Part shown: positions 35,118 through 52,774 of the stretch, in pieces
Numbering within the stretch: position 1 is the stretch's first letter
How the letters are laid out: each line of letters starts with the position of its first letter
Origin: Brachynemurus nebulosus
Lineage: Eukaryota; Arthropoda; Insecta; Neuroptera; Myrmeleontidae
Direction of reading: 5' to 3'
Length of the DNA: 64,000 nucleotides
Assembly (NCBI GenBank): GCA_035578155.1
Contig: JAPWDM010000001.1
Location: 8,210,670-8,274,669, forward strand
Program-made: the position numbers and the translations under genes
The notes under the pieces: generated by a model
Database searches by the model: none
What the model saw: the letters and a program-made list of their open reading frames with translations, nothing else
Told to the model about the DNA's origin: nothing

Positions 35118-35891
35118 CAGTATTTTTCAACCTTTTTCATGGCGCGACCCCCCTAGTGTAGAAAAACATTTCCGACTCTTACCCTCTGCTATTTCTAACT
35201 TTTATTTTACGTTATAAATATCGAATCCGTTCATCATTATTGATTATTTCAGTTAGGTGTCAATTAAATACGTAACAGAGGACTTTAAACAGGCATATTT
35301 TTATATTGACATCGAAGTTGACGACTTATAGTAGCTTCTGAACGCGCGCGTAACTTGTGTGAGCGAGACATAGTGCAACGTGATGAGCCCTGCGTGGAGC
35401 ATCAGGCGAGTAAAGAATGACACTTTTGAATTTTTTGAATTGTCAATTCATTTTGAATTGTGTTTAAATTTATTAAATTGACTTGTTGTTTGTTTAGTAG
35501 TTACTCACTATCTTTTATTGTCTAATATCCAAAATTCTGTGCTCATTGTAATTATTGAAAATGGATAAGTTTCTGGAACGATATGCACAACCGTCAACTT
35601 CAAGTTCCAATGGGAATAATGAAACAAAAGCAAAGAACAAGCGTCTATATGACGACAATTATTTAAAACTCGGATTTACCGTTATTGAAAATAAGCCGCA
35701 GTTATTTCTTTTGAAATTTTATTAAGCAAAAGTATGAAACCATCATATTAATGTAACCTTTAATTAACCTTTTCTTTATTAAATATTATATATTGAACTA
35801 GAGTGGTTTTATTGTTAAAGTACCTGCGACCCCCTTCAAAACGCTTCGCGACCCCCCAGGGGGTCGCGAACCCACAGGTTGAAAAACACTA
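35118..35891. mobile_element. Internally deleted hAT element, 774 bp
   Basis: The left end CAGTATTTTTCAACCTTTTT then CATGGCGCGACCCCCC, and the right end reading TAGTGTTTTTCAACCTGTGG then GTTCGCGACCCCC on the opposite strand, are classic hAT termini. Flanking octamers TTTTACAG (35110-35117) and TTTTGGAG (35892-35899) agree at six of eight positions, a decayed 8-bp target duplication. A transposase amino end remains at 35561-35725. Confidence 0.75.
35561..35725 (+). pseudogene. Amino-terminal fragment of a BED-type hAT transposase
   Basis: ATG at 35561 opens 54 codons to TAA at 35723-35725. The start M-D-K-F-L, a serine-rich linker, a basic patch at residues 23-28 and then R-x-Y-x-x-x-Y-L-K-L-G-F-T resemble the region just before the BED zinc finger in ZBED5/FAM200-type hAT transposases. 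The frame ends before the finger cysteines, and the catalytic DDE and dimerisation parts are gone. Position inside hAT terminal repeats supports the identity. It is a deletion derivative and would need transposase from elsewhere to move. Confidence 0.55.
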
Positions 35892-36133
35892 TTTTGGAGG
35901 CTCGGGAAATCAATAGATTGAACAGTGACCCACAAGTAGAGGCTTTTGAACAATCAAAATGATCTAAATAATTCCCCTTTATTGAAAATAAATTTCTGAA
36001 CGAATATAATTACATCAAGCTTTCAATAATTTTGGACACTCCTAATTTAATTTATTCATAAAAAAGTTATTTAGAACAGTCATAATATTAGGTAAAAACA
36101 ACTTTACCATGTCGGTACCTACAAACTGGTTTT

Positions 36134-36349
36134 TCGATTGCTTTCAACTTTGCACATACAGTTGTTCCGAAACAAAAACTTACGGGTTTTTCCCAATTTA
36201 CTTTCAATAATATTACACCCCTCCTACATAGCTTCCTTAGCTATAAATTCTCATCATTTAATTTCCATCAGTTTATTCTGATGATGACCGAAAATGCTGA
36301 AAACGCTTTAAGTGAAAGAATATCATTTTTCGTGAAATTGACAAAGTAA
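36134..36349 (+). repeat. Dispersed repeat, copy 1 of 2 (~215 bp)
   Basis: Shares TCGATTGCTTTCAACTTTGC, TTTTTCCCAATTTACTTTCA, ATATTACACCCCTCCTACAT and TTTTTCGTGAAATTGACAAA with 38497-38711, at about 90 percent identity by eye and in the same orientation. It contains CTGATGA (36278-36284) and GAAAAC (36299-36304) around a small potential stem. Confidence 0.8.
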
Positions 36350-37484
36350 TTAAAACTTTAAATATTTTCAGTATTGAAAAACAGAACGCTTATAAGATCA
36401 CTCTTGTGTCCGTCGGTTTGTTACAGCAATTTTTCTAAAACTAAATATGTAACGTAGGAATTTGAAATTTGGTAAAATGTTAGGTCCTGATGATGCGCAC
36501 ATATACCAGCAGTCAACAATTAGATAAAAATTTTTTAGGTCACTTTGATCGAAACAAAAAGAAGGTTACCTTTAAAGATTTAAAAAATATTTTTTTTTTA
36601 TAATTTTTGGTCCAGTGATTCAGTGGTCCATAAATTTAGATTTGAATCTGTATTAAGTGGTTACCTATCCGCTTTGGTCTTCCCATTTTATCCAAAAGCA
36701 TATTTTTTGGTTAACAAATGATAATTGCAAAGTTAAAGGTTAGCACAAGTCTGTTCTTTCCTAGAGCTTTAAAGTGAAGTAATGATAAAATATGGTTAAA
36801 TATCGAAGATTATACTATACTATCAAATTTTTTGCCTAATTGCAAAAATTTTTATCAGAACCAATCAAAAACCTTGATTACCGGTAACTGGAGCATTAAA
36901 CGATTCAAGTGCTCATGTGGAAGTTATTAAAATTAGTTGCGTTTCAGTTACTTTTGGCGCAAATTCACCTTGACCCTAATGTTTGACACATTAGTATACG
37001 AGCGGCTACCTGCTTTAGAAGCGGTATCCGCTTTAGGCGACTTTCCTCTATGTACGTAAACGCAAACGTATAATATAATCTGTGTAATGTACTACTTACT
37101 ATATAGTATGAGCTTGTTTTTACCCTTGTTCTTATTTTGTCTTTTGTGCCTGTCTTTGTTTAATGAAGTTACATGAACATTATGTATTATATTGTATATT
37201 ATTGTATTATTTTTCGTCTCCTCTTTAGTACGGTTGCTAGCTACTATTCCGGTTATGTAGGATAATATTTTGTTTTAATTAAATCTATTTTTTAGTTTTA
37301 TGTGTTCATTTTTGACTCAATTGTCATATTTTTCTACAAAACTATTTCTTTTATTTTATAACGTAAATGTACGTTAAAAATCGGTCGTTCTCACCCAAAA
37401 TTTTGTGTCGGCAAGCTAAATTGTAAAATCCAAAATATTTGTTGGGTCAGAAAAATTTTAAAGTGAGAAAGAATGAAAAAGAAA
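36350..37484. other. AT-rich non-coding stretch
   Basis: Bases 36390-36540 resemble degraded retroelement 3' sequence. No gene. Confidence 0.4.
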
Positions 37485-38187
37485 AAAATTTGGGGGACAG
37501 GTCTACCCACACTGTCAACTTTCCATTGGGTGTCCTTAAAGACTAGAGACTACTGTATAAAATAATTCTTTTATTTTAGGCGACTCCTCCCCTCGGCCCC
37601 CGATAGAGGCTTTGCCTCTTACACCTTACCGGGGGCTTCGCCTTCTGTACCTAAGGGTGGGGGTACCACCCTTATCAAACAAATTATAACATCATTTGTT
37701 CTCAAGATATGCGAGGCAAAATATATTTTGGCAAAAAACCAATTTTTTCAAGTTTCTTATATGGCTTCTTTTTCTTTTTTAAATTTTGTAATAAAATACT
37801 GACGTTTTTAACATCAAGGAAGGTTCTTAGGCCATTATATAATAATGTTATGGTAAAAAATCCATATAATCTATGTTATCTTAATAAAGTTAATTCCGTT
37901 TTTTTACCACAAAAAAGAAACCGCTAATCCGAATTTGCTGAAAACTTTACTCGGGCTTCATTTTTTTATTACGCATCTAATGAAGTTAGTCCGCAGTTGA
38001 TATCATCATTTGTTCCCGAGATATGCGAGACGAAAAAAAATTCACGAACGAACTAACGAACGCACACACAGACATCACGCTAAAAACGATGGATTCGGAT
38101 TCTAGTGACTTTGAAACGTGGAGATATGTCAAAATTAGCGATTCGTAAAATCGGACTCATTACAATAACTTCCTATGGGAAGTTAAA
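37485..38187 (+). repeat. Dispersed repeat with GC-rich core, copy A
   Basis: About 700 bp matching the reverse complement of 60501-61203; paired coordinates add to about 98688. It starts GGGGGACAGGTCTACCCACA, has a GC-rich block (37580-37670) with CCGGGGGCTTCGCCTTCTGT, and ends CTTCCTATGGGAAGTTAA. A short frame (37709-37927) is open in both copies, but nucleotide identity alone explains that. No transposase motifs or terminal repeats seen; family unknown. Confidence 0.75.
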
Positions 38188-38496
38188 AATGAGTTTGCTA
38201 ATAATACAGCGTCGATAAGAAAGCGAATTCTGGTCGATCCTCTATTCTTTTAAATTATAAACTAACCTAACAAAAAAATCACTTTCGGCAAAGTGATATT
38301 TTCTGAATTTACTTTGCTAACTTTGCAGGAAAATTCCACACGTAAATTACCCAAACTTAAAAGCTATAAAAACTGAAATTTTGAGACTAAAAAAAATGTA
38401 GTCAGATTCATTGGTTTCTTCAACCTGTTTTTTTGTTAGAAAATTTCGTACCTTACAATTCACAAAACAACTGTTATCGGTTCTAGGTACTTTTCT

Positions 38497-38711
38497 TCGA
38501 TTGCTTTCAACTTTGCACGTACAGTTGTTCTGAAACAAAAATTTACGGATTTTTCCCAATTTACTTTCAATAATATTACACCCCTCCTACATATCTTCCT
38601 TAACTATAAATTCTCATCATTTTATTTTCGTCAATTTACTCTGATGATGAGCGAAAAGGCTGAAAACACGTTAAGTGAAAGATATTATTTTTCGTGAAAT
38701 TGACAAAGTAA
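38497..38711 (+). repeat. Dispersed repeat, copy 2 of 2 (~215 bp)
   Basis: Direct copy of 36134-36349. The CTGATGA motif is at 38641-38647 and GAAAAC at 38662-38667, separated by a potential AGC/GCT stem. The two copies flank the unrelated repeat at 37485-38187. Confidence 0.8.
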
Positions 38712-39727
38712 ATTTTTAGAAATGAACTTAACCGGAACGCGAGTAAATATTACAAGAGTCATACATAAAGTTCAAAAAAGCCCGAAAATCAGCTCTGTTT
38801 AATTATCCGAACCATCCTCGCTCCCAGTTAGTTCGAATAATCGACGCTTTACTTTAGTTTAATTTACATAATTAAGTTTGTAAAAAAACAATAAGAGTAA
38901 CAACATTAAAATAAAAATGAGTTAGTTCTGTTAGTTGATGTAGGTATTAATTTTATTTAGACTAAAATTTCACCAGTAATTTGTCTCTTCTCCAGACAAA
39001 ATCACTATCAATTAAATACAAAAAGAGGACTAACTGTAAGCTACATTAAACTACAGACACACATCTGATTTCATCCTGTCTTAACTAATAATTTATTTCA
39101 TTTTAACTTAAAACTATATTACATTAACTTTGAAAAGTTTAAACATGTGTTTTGAATAAAGACGGTTTGAATATTGTCGAAATTCCTCGAAATTTGAACA
39201 GACAACCATTTTTGTCTCCCGTTCGATAATTACTACGCTGAGCTGTCATCATGATCTTCTAATGGAAACATATAATTACATAAATGTTCCGTATACATAC
39301 AGTCATGTGGGTGACAAATGGTTTCTCAGTTAAGTGACCACATCCACAAGTACTAATACATAAGCTCGCAATACATTCCAAAGTATATGTGAGGAGTTGG
39401 TTTTCAAAAATTTGTGTGAGAAAAATCTTGAGCCATAACTTTGACGGTATTATATTTTTCTACGTAAGACATTACACCAGTTTACATTGCAGTTTCTTTT
39501 TATTGGTTTAAATGATGTGTGTGGATGGCAATGCAGAAGCAATTGTAATTGCGTAAATATTTTAGAAATTGTTTGAAACGAATTTCTAAAACAACTTAGA
39601 GCGGTTTAAAATGATAGTCCACTGCGCGTACCACTTTGGAATCTCTCAGCTTGGTCGATTTTTTTGCATTTAAGTTTAAGTAAATGCGATTAAGTAAATC
39701 ACAAATAGTACTAATGATGGGTATAAA
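38712..39727. other. AT-rich non-coding stretch
   Basis: No gene, terminal repeats or RNA recognised. Confidence 0.4.
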
Positions 39728-39892
39728 CAGGACCGGCAAGAGAAATGATGGGCCCTCAGGCACAACAAAAAAACACAATATTTCCAAATGTACAATTGAC
39801 GAACCAAAAAAAAAGCCTCACTTTCTCCGGGACCCTAATTGAGGCTGCGGGCCTCCTTTCCAGAGCCGGGCATCCGGGCAATTGCCCACCTG
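39728..39892. mobile_element. Possible fragment of a hAT-like element
   Basis: CAGGACCGGCAAGAGAAATG at the left and GGGCAATTGCCCACCTG at the right resemble hAT-type ends of the CAGGGCCGGxxx...GGGCAATTGCCC style. Flanking octamers do not match and the termini do not pair convincingly. Confidence 0.25.
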
Positions 39893-45340
<5,448 letters not shown>

Positions 45341-46875
45341 GCGTTATTCATAGACGATTTAAGATAAATCTAAGATCAATCTTAGCTAAGATAAAACTTA
45401 ACTTATTCATAGACGACTTTAGGTCGGTTTTAACGCTAAGTTCAATCTTATCTCTTACTTAAATTTAAAATAAGCAAATGGTCGACTTAAGTCCATCTTA
45501 AATATATTTTTACATGGAATTTTTTGACATTTGAACATTTTATCAAATTTGAAAGAACTTTTTCGAATAAAAATATAAAATATACGTAATTAAATATCTA
45601 TATTAAGTATTGACGTAATAAATATTTTAAATGTAAGTAAATTAAAAGAAAAATTGAATCAAATTAACTTAGTTTTATAAGTAATTCAACCTCTAAATAT
45701 TTTCAGGTGCAAAAAAGTTTTCATGTATGACGAAAATATCGATTTGCAGCATGTATTTGACGAAAAACTTACAATTTTATAGATAACTAATTAAAAGATA
45801 TGTGCAAAAACAGAAAAACTAAGGAATTATTACGTACTTCTGTGTGCTTCTGTGATAGAATATTTTGACTTTCTACTTACATTTTTTGTGTAACAAACGT
45901 ATTTTTTTTAATGTAAATTATAAACAAAACGGTAGTTTAACATAATATTTTACCATACTTTAGTTAATCTTAATTTATTATTACATTTTTTTTAGTTGTT
46001 TTTCATACTGAAATGTTAAAAATTATCGGAAGCACACTGGAATTATTTAATGTTTTAGGCCTTTAAGTACCGCAGTTTATGTTTAAAATTATAAAAATCT
46101 AAATCATTGACAAAGTTTATATCTATTTTATACTTCTTTTGTAACAATTTTTAATAAATCAACAAATATTTTAGTATATAATTTATATTTTATTGTAACT
46201 TTATAAGTCACTCAGATTACATAAAACTGATGATATAAAAAACAGAACAAATATAATACAATTATGTCTGTTTACACACATTACATGTTTTAAAGACAAT
46301 TCACATTTTTAAAAAAAATAATATTAAAATAATCACATGATACCACCTATTTTATGAAATTTTAAATTTAATAGCGACCACGTCTTTACGTTCTGCATTT
46401 TAAACAAACAAACTATACTTAGGTACTATACTACGTACTGACATATTCTAAAACAGTTTAAAATAATATTTACAACAAAGAAATTTAAATTTCCAATAAA
46501 CAAATTTTTCCGTTAATATTGTTATTTATTATAAATTAAATTAAAATACATAACTATGTATACTTTTGTATTATTTTATTAATTACGGCAAAAATATTAA
46601 AAATTTTAATTATTTACTGATAGAATTTTCATTAATTTAAATATTTCGCGCTACTACTATTCAAATATTTTTCGTTTCTCTGATTGCTTTCAATTGGTGA
46701 ATAATTGTAAAGCTTGTATACACCTCACAATGTATCATTATAACTAACTTCAAGCTTGTTTCTACTAGGACAATTTTAAAATCTGTCTATGAATTGTAAT
46801 GTTAAGTTAAATCTTAGTGTTAACTTTGCTAAGTTCAATCTAAGAATTATCTTAAATTCTCTCTATGAATAGCGC
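45341..46875. mobile_element. Inverted-repeat element, 1.5 kb, GCG(C/T)TATTCATAGA termini
   Basis: The left end, GCGTTATTCATAGACGATTT then AAGAT, pairs with the right end ATTTAAGAT-type block ending TCTATGAATAGCGC. Arms of roughly 100 bases include repeated AAGTTCAATCTTA / TTAACTTAGC blocks, and TTATTCATAGACGACTTTAG is repeated just inside the left end. No transposase frame remains. The TATTCATAGACGA start makes a Harbinger-like origin possible but unproven. Confidence 0.65.
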
Positions 46876-47023
46876 TCTTTGTGTTTAAAATATCTCCAAA
46901 AAAATCTACGTTTTCGAAAGCATTTTTTTTTCTAAATTCTATGTAAACTTTATTCTGTCTAGCGGCCTATTCGAGCCAAAATCACTTAGCGGCTGATGTT
47001 TGATACAAATATACATAAATAAA

Positions 47024-47245
47024 ATTGGCCAAATGCCAGTCGGGCTCGTACAATTAAGATTCCGTACCAATACTACAGTGAAAAGTCAATAGACCAAATT
47101 AACTGAAATCTGTTTCTAATCATGCGTTAAATCTAACACTGCGCAAAATTTTAAATTTGAGAAACTTCTGTGATAGACGGAGAGACAGACACGAAAGTAA
47201 TTGATCTTATATAGATCCGTTTTTGAATTTAAGGTACGAACCACT
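47024..47245 (+). repeat. Degenerate insect repeat of the GTTCCGTA / GACGGACAGACA type
   Basis: In order: TGGCCAAATGCCAGTCGGGC, AAGATTCCGTACCAA, GACGGAGAGACAGACACGAA and AAGGTACGAACC. This matches the order of blocks in a common non-coding insect repeat as I remember it; the copy is heavily mutated. Confidence 0.45.
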
Positions 47246-48560
47246 GATAAAAAGAGTATATTACCTACGTGCTTTTTGTTCTGTTTATTTTTAATTATTT
47301 TAGGTATATACATACAAAACATACTGTACTACATGATATTTTGACATATAATCATAATGAATTACAATGAGGATGTCATTTGCTGTTTTCATATTTCATT
47401 TAAAAATATTTTACATATAATACTTAATATGTATGGTAATATCGGCGTATACAGCGGATCTCATCTGATTAATAGGTACATGGCCTTCACATGTTAAACA
47501 TCCTATTTAATTTTGAATATACCGTAAAATGGGATGAATAGGAAGAATTTTAGAATTTAATTATTTTGTATCACACTAAAAGTATTAAAGTTTATTTATT
47601 ATAAATGAATCAATAACCAATAAATTATATTAACTAATGAGACCAGAAATTTGTTTAGAAAAAACATATTTATAAAAAAATTTCATTTAACACATTTTAC
47701 CAAATTTTATTTCTATTCAGATTTTTATATTTATTCAGCCAGTTTTACGGTATTGAGTTAATCAACTCAACAACAAAAATCCTTTAATAATAGTTGCATA
47801 GCCATAGCTATATAGTAGGTACCTATAAATTACTTAGGGCGCTGTAAAACCCAATAGCTCAATTCCATTCTGGAAATTCGCTAAAATGCGCGTTAAGATT
47901 CTCATTTATGTGAGAAATAGATTTCCTATTTCAAAAGTGATCGTAATGCTGCTACTTTAGTAGTATCGGAAGCAAAATTCGTTGCGCTTAAAATTCCAGT
48001 TTAAATAAATAGATGTATAGTAACATGTCACTACTGAAAATTGTTGTTTTTTTTATTTTTAAGTTTTTGATAATCATATGTTTTACATACTGACATAATT
48101 CTTGTAATTCAACCCATATTTCTATTTACTAAAGTTTAAATAATATAATTTAATGAGTGACCAATATATTTTGAATACTTCGGCAATTAAATTCTTTAAC
48201 GGCAGAAGAGAGAGATTCATACAACATGAGTTATTTAACGAAAAAAAAATTGAAAAAGACAAGTTTTGTCACAACTTACATATAAATGCTGAAAAAACCC
48301 CATAAGTGATATTTTTGACTGAATTGACTTTTTCCTCAAATATGAAAGTATGAATGTAAACGGATTGTTTGATGTAAAAACCACAAAAGTGTAATGCTTA
48401 TTTCATGCTGAAAACTAAGCTAAAAATTTCGTTTCTTGGAAGAACACCACAAGTGCTGCTTAAATTAATTATACACCATTAAAAAAATAAAACTTTTTTT
48501 TTCAATTTCCCAAAAGTTCACTTTTTGCACTTGTGGGATTTTTACAATTCAACATTCATC
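47246..48560. other. AT-rich non-coding stretch
   Basis: No gene or paired repeats recognised. Confidence 0.4.
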
Positions 48561-48574
48561 TACTTAATAAATTT

Positions 48575-49060
48575 CTAACACTGCACTGACTGACAGATAG
48601 ACAACGCACAGCCTAAACCGTTGGGTTTAGAAGAATTAAATTTTGCACCGGGAACTTCATAGGTGTAAAGTAGGTGAGCACTAAGAAAGGATTTTTGAAA
48701 ATTCGCCTCCCAAGTGGGTTAAATAGGGAATGAAAATTTTTATGGAAATTCGTCATTTTTGAAGTTCGATATATAAAAATATGTTACTGTGGCTATCCAA
48801 ATAAATAATATTTGATACATTGGCTGACAGGCAATGCTCAGCCTAAACTGTTGGGTTTAGATGGACGAAATTTAGCACAGAAGATATGGTGTTTAGGCTT
48901 CAATTTATAAATAAAAGTCAGTTGTGTAAACGAAATTCATTCCCTAAGGGGTTAAGACAGGAAATGAACGTTCATTGGGAAGTTCGTCACTTTTGAAATT
49001 AGAAACGTGGGAATTGGTATTTAGGCTTTTGGAAAATACTGAACGTGAGCAATGAGTACC
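48575..49060 (+). repeat. Two diverged tandem copies, ~240-bp unit
   Basis: GCTCAGCCTAAAC(T/C)GTTGGGTTTAGA with GACAG just upstream, followed by AATTT(T)GCAC and later GGGAA(A)TGAA(A/C) and GTCA(T/C)TTTTGAA, occur twice (from about 48590 and 48826). These are typical of degraded insect retroelement or Helitron 3' sequence. No frame survives. Confidence 0.55.
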
Positions 49061-49114
49061 TAATAAAAAAACGTTGCCGACAGGAAATCCTATCGGGTAT
49101 ACGGCTAGTATACA

Positions 49115-49269
49115 TACAGGGTGTAAAACAAATAACTCTCGTCCTTTTGTGGAGTGACTCATAGCACCCTGTAGACACTAAAACCGCAGAATTTTTTCGG
49201 AATTAACAGTCGCGCCACCCCTCAAAAGGATAAGAGTTATTTCCTTTACACCCTGTATATAATATATAT

Positions 49270-49347
<78 letters not shown>

Positions 49348-49506
49348 GTGTATATATTATATACAGGGTGTAAAGGAAATAACTCTTATCCTTTTGAGGG
49401 GTGACGCGACTGTTAATTCCGAAAAAATTCCTGCGATTTTAGTGTCTACAGGGTGTTATGAGTCACTCCACAAAAGGACGAGAGTTATTTGTTTTACAGC
49501 CTCTAT
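49115..49506. mobile_element. Large palindrome: two inverted MITE copies around a TA/CA tract
   Basis: A 142-bp MITE (49115-49256), itself with inverted ends TACAGGGTGTAAAACAAATA / CCTTTACACCCTGTA, is followed by a TA and CA tract (49257-49361) and then by its own reverse complement (49362-49506). The arms differ at only a few positions, and the tract itself is close to palindromic (ACACACACA facing TGTATGTGTGT). The whole can fold into a hairpin of nearly 200 bp per arm. Confidence 0.85.
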
Positions 49507-50930
49507 AAATCCTGTGACGCTGTCAGTTTTACCTGTTAGTCCCTACACTTTATACAATATTATAAAAATGCCAAATATTTTTCAACATTAAAAGGATTTT
49601 CAATAATATTTTTTTTTATCAATTTACACATTACAATGAAATGAACACAAACGCACACATCAAATTATTTTTTCCACATTTATACATACTGTATACCTAC
49701 ATATAATATATCTCCTTCCGTAAATCTCGGACTTTATTTAAATAATATTCATCAAGTTGACATATTCGTTTGCTGACAAAGTTATTCATCTGTGTGCCAC
49801 GCGCTTTGCCCGCTTTACACTCTGCCTTTTGGCTCTGACTGGCGATGTGAAGTGGTGTAAAAAAATTGCTGAATAGTGTCATCAAATTTAAAGATATTCA
49901 ACAAAAAGGAAATCAACCAATAGAGGCGGCAATAGGTAGACAAATACGGATAGACGTAGGAGAAATATTACGACAGGACGCGACCGGGGAATGGAGGAAG
50001 GTTCCCATATACATATGGTGTTGAGAGGGTGGCTGTTGGCGGCTGTTGACGGTAATGATGATTCCACCACAATTCTCTAATGTTACATTTTATTATGGTC
50101 GGTTAAAGTTATGAAATAAAAAAAAAAAGATATGGAAGGAAGGAAAATTTGTAAAGATTTCAGCGTCACTTCGCTTTTTTCTCTCTTATACATATATTAT
50201 CCCACGTTCATTTTTATAATTTTTATGTTTAACACAATTTGACAAAATATTCGAGGAAATAAAACGGCGTTAATGTTACATAATTAGTTGGCGAAAATTG
50301 AGAAAATTTTTTATGTAATAAAATTTTTATTACAGTAGGCCATATACCGTATGTTTATAGAAAAAGTTAACTAAACGTTTGCTTAAATTAACACTTGAAA
50401 GATTTATTTTATGAAGTTGCATTTTAGAAAATATAAGAAAGTTTTCTCTATCACTTTTCACCAAGACTATAAGTCAATTTACGAGTGTTACCTCATCGGC
50501 ATCAGCAAGAATCAGGATTGCTATATAACCGTTTGGTTTTCGACCGGACAGTCCGGTTACGATGCGATTTGTTCGGGTCCGGTTCTCCATGTGCGACCGC
50601 ACAGAAAAGGTCCAGACAATTGACAAATTTAAAAAATATCGTTTTGTCAACCTAGTAAGTATAATTTTCTTTTTGCTCGTCAAGGGTATTAAGGGTATTT
50701 TCAGACAAGTGAGTTGTTTTTTTATTCGTCAACGGGATTTAGGAGGAAAAAGATTCGCAGCAAATGTTGATGACATTTGATTAACTTAACTTGATTTATT
50801 AGGTATTAACCACCTTATATGCAAATCAACTCCAGCTTACGTTTTAAATAATTTTTACCTAAATAAAGCGACTCTGAATTATCTATCTTTGTTTATCATG
50901 TACTAATTCAACTTAGTCTCTTAGTCGGCA
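49507..50930. other. Non-coding stretch with a GC-richer part
   Basis: Bases 49780-50060 and 50500-50620 are less AT-rich. A perfect 15-base palindrome, ACCGGACAGTCCGGT, is at 50543-50557. Short open frames lack known domains. No gene is called. Confidence 0.4.
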
Positions 50931-51239
50931 CAGGGCCGGACCTACAGTTATTGTGGGGGCAAACTTGGCTGTGGGGACAAACTTTGCTGTAGGCGTCCTC
51001 CCCGAGAAAAATGACAAATTAAACATTTTAACGCAATAATATTTTTTACTTTTTTCCTGTAAAAAGTAAGTGACGAGCAACAAAAAAGGAATATAACATT
51101 TTCTATTTTGGCGCCTATGTAGAAAGTAAGTGACGACCAAAAAAAAACAAAAAAAAAAACAAACATTTTGGCGCCCCTCAAAACCTGCAGGGGGCACGTG
51201 CCCCTGCTGCCCCCACACCACCCCGTAGCTCAGGCCCTG
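50931..51239. mobile_element. hAT-like MITE, 309 bp, CAGGGCC termini
   Basis: CAGGGCCGGACCTACAG at the left and GTAGCTCAGGCCCTG at the right pair at the outermost bases. Flanking octamers AGTCGGCA and TGGCAGCA agree at five of eight positions, a weak target duplication. Inside, GAAAGTAAGTGACGA(G/C)CAA and ATTTTGGCGCC occur twice in tandem. Confidence 0.5.
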
Positions 51240-51385
51240 TGGCAGCACGACTGAAACCTCATATTCGGACAGAAGTTAATTATTTACAACGGGGGCTCTT
51301 GATTAATAATCGTCCCAAAGTTATTTAATTGCCCTTCGCGCGAAAATGAAGTTTCAGTGGTGCTATTCCATCCATCTTTCACTTA

Positions 51386-51682
51386 CAGTAAAACTTCGAT
51401 TATTCGTCACTGGATTACTCCTGTTTCTGTTATCCATCAACGTCTAATAAAAAAAAATTCAGTTTCTGGCATTAGGTGTACGGACCTTGTCTCCAAACGC
51501 ATACATATACTCCCATAGAAAAAAAATGTCTTACTAAAATAAAGAATATGATTGTAAAAAATAACGACACGTTGGGGTTTTCATTTTTGTACTAAATTTC
51601 TGTTATCCGTCTAATTCAATTAACTGTCACTGTCTCGGTCTCGACGATGACGGTGAATCGAAGTTTAATCGAAGTTCTATTG
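51386..51682. mobile_element. pogo/Tigger-type MITE, 297 bp, TA target duplication
   Basis: CAGTAAAACTTCGATTATTC at the left and the reversed right end CAATAGAACTTCGATTA match at 15 of 17 positions, in the style CAGTxGAACxTCGATTA known for pogo/Tigger. TA dinucleotides flank at 51384-51385 and 51683-51684. The interior repeats TTCTGTTATCC twice. No transposase. Confidence 0.7.
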
Positions 51683-51684
51683 TA

Positions 51685-52770
51685 CTTCTATCCAGGAGTG
51701 CTCACAATTGAAAATTCAAAGTTTTTTTCTTATTTGACCAATCCTCTGTAGTACCGAATATTTGAAAAACGAAAAAGAAAAAGAACATTAAAATCGGACC
51801 AATAGTTTTGTTTCAGAAGCCAAAAAATAAATGAAGCCCCAATTTTAAATAATTAGAAAATTTTCAAATAAAAATGTATGTATTATTTATATACTGTACT
51901 CATTTATCACTAGTCATTTTAAATTTTAAAAAATATCAAACAATGTTACACAAAGGAAGTGTTTTACATAACAAATTTCCGAAAGATCAAGGAAATAATG
52001 TGAGAGGTTGATAATAACTACAACTATAAGAATAATTAAAAAAAAATATGTAACTGAAAAATGTTATATAATGACAATTAAAGACATGATTGTAGAGAAT
52101 TATTTTCCTATGGGAATTTATGTGAATTTTTCGAATAACTATGTGTTAGAAAAATGATTACGAAATTAAATAAATTTAACACTTTTTAATCAACTTCAAA
52201 AAAATTTACTCCATTAATTAATATATAATATTTAAAGGAAATGGAAATACTTTCTGACAGAGAAAAAACGGAACACAAGAATTTCGTTTCGTTCACGCGT
52301 ATAATCCTTCGTAAAAATATTTTGAAGCAATCTAAAAAATGCAAACTTTGAATAAGACTAAACGGAATAAGAAAACTATGCGTATATAGATGCAAGTGTA
52401 TTTTTCTTCTAATAAAAATACCCTTGTCTTTTTAACTGGTTGGTTTTCGTTTGGGATTTTCTCTAAATTATAGTGGTACACCCAACGACAGCGAAGTAAA
52501 TTTACGTAAAGATGAAAACATGTTATCACTTGGATGTAGCAAACGCACACAAAACGGAATAAAAACTGTTCTTATTTAAAACTGTCTATCAATTCTACGT
52601 AGGTATCATACGAAAATGTATAATTGGTTTCATGAAAAATAAGACGAGTTACATTAGTTAATGACGATAATGTAATTACCGTTTAATGAAAGCGTGGGAG
52701 AAAAAGTAACTTGTATCTGCTAACATAATGCCGTCAAATTTTTGTTAACCTTTTATTGATTTATTAACCC
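51685..52770. other. AT-rich non-coding stretch
   Basis: No gene or paired repeats recognised. Confidence 0.4.
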
Positions 52771-52774
52771 TTAA

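Noticed and set aside
49697..50070. Minus-strand frames in the GC-richer stretch
   Set aside because: Short, no motif continuity between them and no splice support visible.
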